From: Symbiodinium natans | Lineage: Eukaryota > Sar > Dinophyceae > Suessiales > Symbiodiniaceae | Direction of reading: 5' to 3' | DNA length: 64,000 nt | NCBI GenBank assembly: GCA_905221605.1 | Contig: CAJNDS010002313.1 | Location: forward strand, 257,001-321,000 | In this document: piece by piece, positions 62,429 through 64,000 of the stretch | How the letters are laid out: the number at the start of each line of letters is the position of its first letter | How positions within the stretch are numbered: position 1 is the first letter of the stretch | Notes under the pieces: model-generated | Told to the model about the DNA's origin: nothing | Databases searched by the model: none | What the model saw: only the letters and a program-made list of their open reading frames with translations | Made by a program: the position numbers and the translations under genes

Positions 62429-63370
62429 AAGGTGCCTTTCTTGCCGGACGATGGCCTGGACGCGCTCAAGTCGCGTGCTGCGGGGGCCTTTGGACTCAAG
62501 GCCTCCGCGGTACAAGTGTCGAAGTACAGGTCTCGCAGTTCCGTTCCGTAAACATATGTATAGTATGGGCGCAACACTAGAAGGTTGTAAAAGAGCGTGT
62601 AATGGTAGATGCTAGCATAATGCCTGGCATGACTGAGACCCCAGCTGCAGAAAAAATGACGCTAGCATAAAACAAGATTCCATGGTACACGATAGTACAT
62701 CATGCCCGACGTCGTAGGATGCAACAAATTGTATGTAATAGTATGTATCAAAGAAGCATGTAATATGGAATGGTATATCGTAGTATATCATCGCACACAA
62801 GTAGCATGTAATATGGAATGGTATATCAGAGTATATCATCGCACAGAAGTAGCAGCTCATGGTGGATCATCGCATGTACTGGAATAGAACAGCACATAGG
62901 TATACAGCCTGAACCCTAAACCCTAAACCCTAAACCCTAGACCCCTAGACCCTAGACCCTAATCCCTAAACCCTAAACCCTGTGCCTTGCAAGCAGGCGC
63001 CCTTCGACATCATCGGTCCCGAGGGGACCCGGCTGGCCACCGATGCGGATGCCGCCCGCGCACTGCTCCGCGGCCCGGGTGAGCTGGCGATCAGCCGCTG
63101 GGAGCATCTAGGTGTTTTTTCGGTTTAGGGTGTAGGGTTTAGGGTTTAGGATTTAGGGTTTAGGGTTTTGGGGAATTTCAGGGTCTGCGGTTTGGGGAAA
63201 AGGAGTTTAGGGATTATCCCAACCCAGAACCCGCCGAACATCCTAATCCGACCCTTCGAGACAAGAACCTTGAGAACTGCTTAAGCGCTGCTCCGAGGCA
63301 CCGGGGAGGATGCGCTGCTGGACCTGGAGCGTGCTCGAGAGGACCGGGCGCGGAATTTGCAACGCAAGTG
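62429..63370 (+). CDS. Unknown multi-exon gene (three exons visible)
   Basis: Exon about 62429-62528 reads KVPFLPDDGLDALKSRAAGA and continues FGLKASAVQVSKYR before a GT donor. The DALxxRAAxxxGL pattern weakly recalls the N-terminal ferredoxin-like segment of NAD(FAD)-utilising dehydrogenases. Exon 62997-63111 reads APFDIIGPEGTRLATDADAA and continues RALLRGPGELAISRWEHL. Exon about 63287-63370 reads LLRGTGEDALLDLERAREDR, then ARNLQRK. The second and third share LLRGxGE, perhaps an internal repeat. Introns hold a 51-bp tandem repeat, a CCCTAAA tract (62911-62982) and a TTTAGGG tract (63122-63172). Function not assigned. Confidence 0.5.
62740..62865. repeat. Tandem repeat of a 51-bp unit
   Basis: Two nearly identical units (AGCATGTAATATGGAATGG ... 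GTATATCATCGCACA) and a partial third, inside the intron upstream of exon 62997. Confidence 0.9.
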
Positions 63371-63449
63371 TGTGTAAGGGCTCAAGCTGAGGATGATAGG
63401 GTTTAGCGTTTAGGGCCTTTAGGGTTTAGGGTTTAGGGTTTAGGGTATA
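62911..63449. repeat. CCCTAAA, then TTTAGGG tracts around exons
   Basis: C-rich tract 62911-62982 precedes exon 62997. G-rich tract 63122-63172 starts 11 nt after the end of that exon, and another lies at 63405-63449 after the next exon. Confidence 0.9.
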
Positions 63450-63733
63450 GATCCTTGCTCAGCTTTTTCTTCCGGGAGCCCCTCTACGAGAGGGGTGCCC
63501 TATTCCTTGGCTTTGTAAATCTTATACAGTAACGCCCCCGTGGGGCCTTGACAGCAACTCACCTCTGTGAAGCAGGGCGCAAGCAAGGGCTCTCCAGGCA
63601 AACCCTTCTGTCAAACCCTGCTGTCAAGCCCTTCAAGAGGAACGCGAGAAGCCCCCTGAAACCTCAAGGAGTCTGGCGTCTTGCGCTGGGCACTGCTGAG
63701 GTTCGGGCGAGGGGGAGGGGCGAAGGGGAGGGG

Positions 63734-63765
<32 letters not shown>

Positions 63766-64000
63766 AGGGTTCGAGCTGATGGTTGTTGCGGGGTTTAGGC
63801 GTTCGGGGGTTTCAGGATTTGTTTTGTTGTTTTTTGTGTGGGGCCTGCTGCTCTTCTTCAGAACGGTAGGGTTTGAGGAATTGAGGCAGGCTGCCTGCTG
63901 CGGGTTTTGGAAGTTGGAGCAGGGTCTGGGCTTCGAAGAAGCCCTGAACCCCACTAAGCGTGAAAGCCTGAAGCCCTAATGCAAAACGTTTTGCACGGCA
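63371..64000. other. Right end: G homopolymer, no supported gene
   Basis: A run of 29 G (63737-63765) interrupts any open frame. No exon could be supported here. Confidence 0.6.

Noticed and set aside
63548-63979. 143-residue frame with poly-Gly
   Set aside because: Created by the G29 run; no domain.
1-64000. tRNA, rRNA, CRISPR arrays or prokaryotic operon signals
   Set aside because: None recognised; gene structure is eukaryotic throughout.

Overview
The window reads as nuclear DNA of a dinoflagellate, probably of the Symbiodiniaceae type. This rests on four things seen directly: dozens of interstitial CCCTAAA/TTTAGGG tracts; relict copies of the dinoflagellate trans-spliced leader (DinoSL) in front of intronless genes; introns that begin GC or GA as well as GT; and families typical of these genomes (CDPK-like EF-hand kinases, PPR proteins, a DUF4116-like protein). 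Species cannot be named from the sequence alone. All convincing coding signal is on the + strand, as expected for unidirectional dinoflagellate gene clusters.

Layout. 0.4-15.0 kb: an intron-rich gene (possibly two) encoding an N-acylated EF-hand / protein kinase / EF-hand protein, traced exon by exon. 15.1-21.9 kb: a nearly intact 6.7-kb LINE retrotransposon with ORF1 (one frameshift) and a 1627-residue ORF2. It sits between CCCTAAA tracts and is studded with about 22 copies of a short nucleotide motif (ACTCCGC). 21.9-29.9 kb: exon fragments plus two intronless genes, a secreted START-like protein and a coiled-coil protein. 31.4-35.0 kb: an intronless multi-pass membrane protein and a two-exon acylated DUF4116-like protein. 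38.0-40.8 kb: a PPR gene. 40.8-43.3 kb: a retroposed, frameshifted small membrane protein and an EXD1-like exonuclease with a KH domain. 43.9-48.7 kb: a second PPR gene and remnants of an NTAWAFA-repeat (OPR/RAP-like) gene. 49.7-50.3 kb: an intronless gene behind a degenerate DinoSL. 52.7-54.1 kb: a strongly AT-rich palindromic island and a foldback minisatellite. 55.5-56.9 kb: a lysine-rich protein gene. 59.0-61.1 kb: a 2-Cys peroxiredoxin gene with seven or eight exons. 62.4-63.4 kb: an unidentified multi-exon gene.

Two gene architectures alternate. Some genes have very short exons and introns loaded with telomere-like tracts and microsatellites. Others are single-exon genes, three of which carry relict spliced-leader sequence, so mRNA recycling (retroposition of trans-spliced mRNA) is a likely source of the second kind. 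The LINE is a plausible source of the needed reverse transcriptase. The items that most deserve follow-up are the all-frame motif repeated through the LINE, its endonuclease-RNase H-RT domain order, its junction with telomere-type repeats, and the tendency of intron starts to match the first bases of the next exon.
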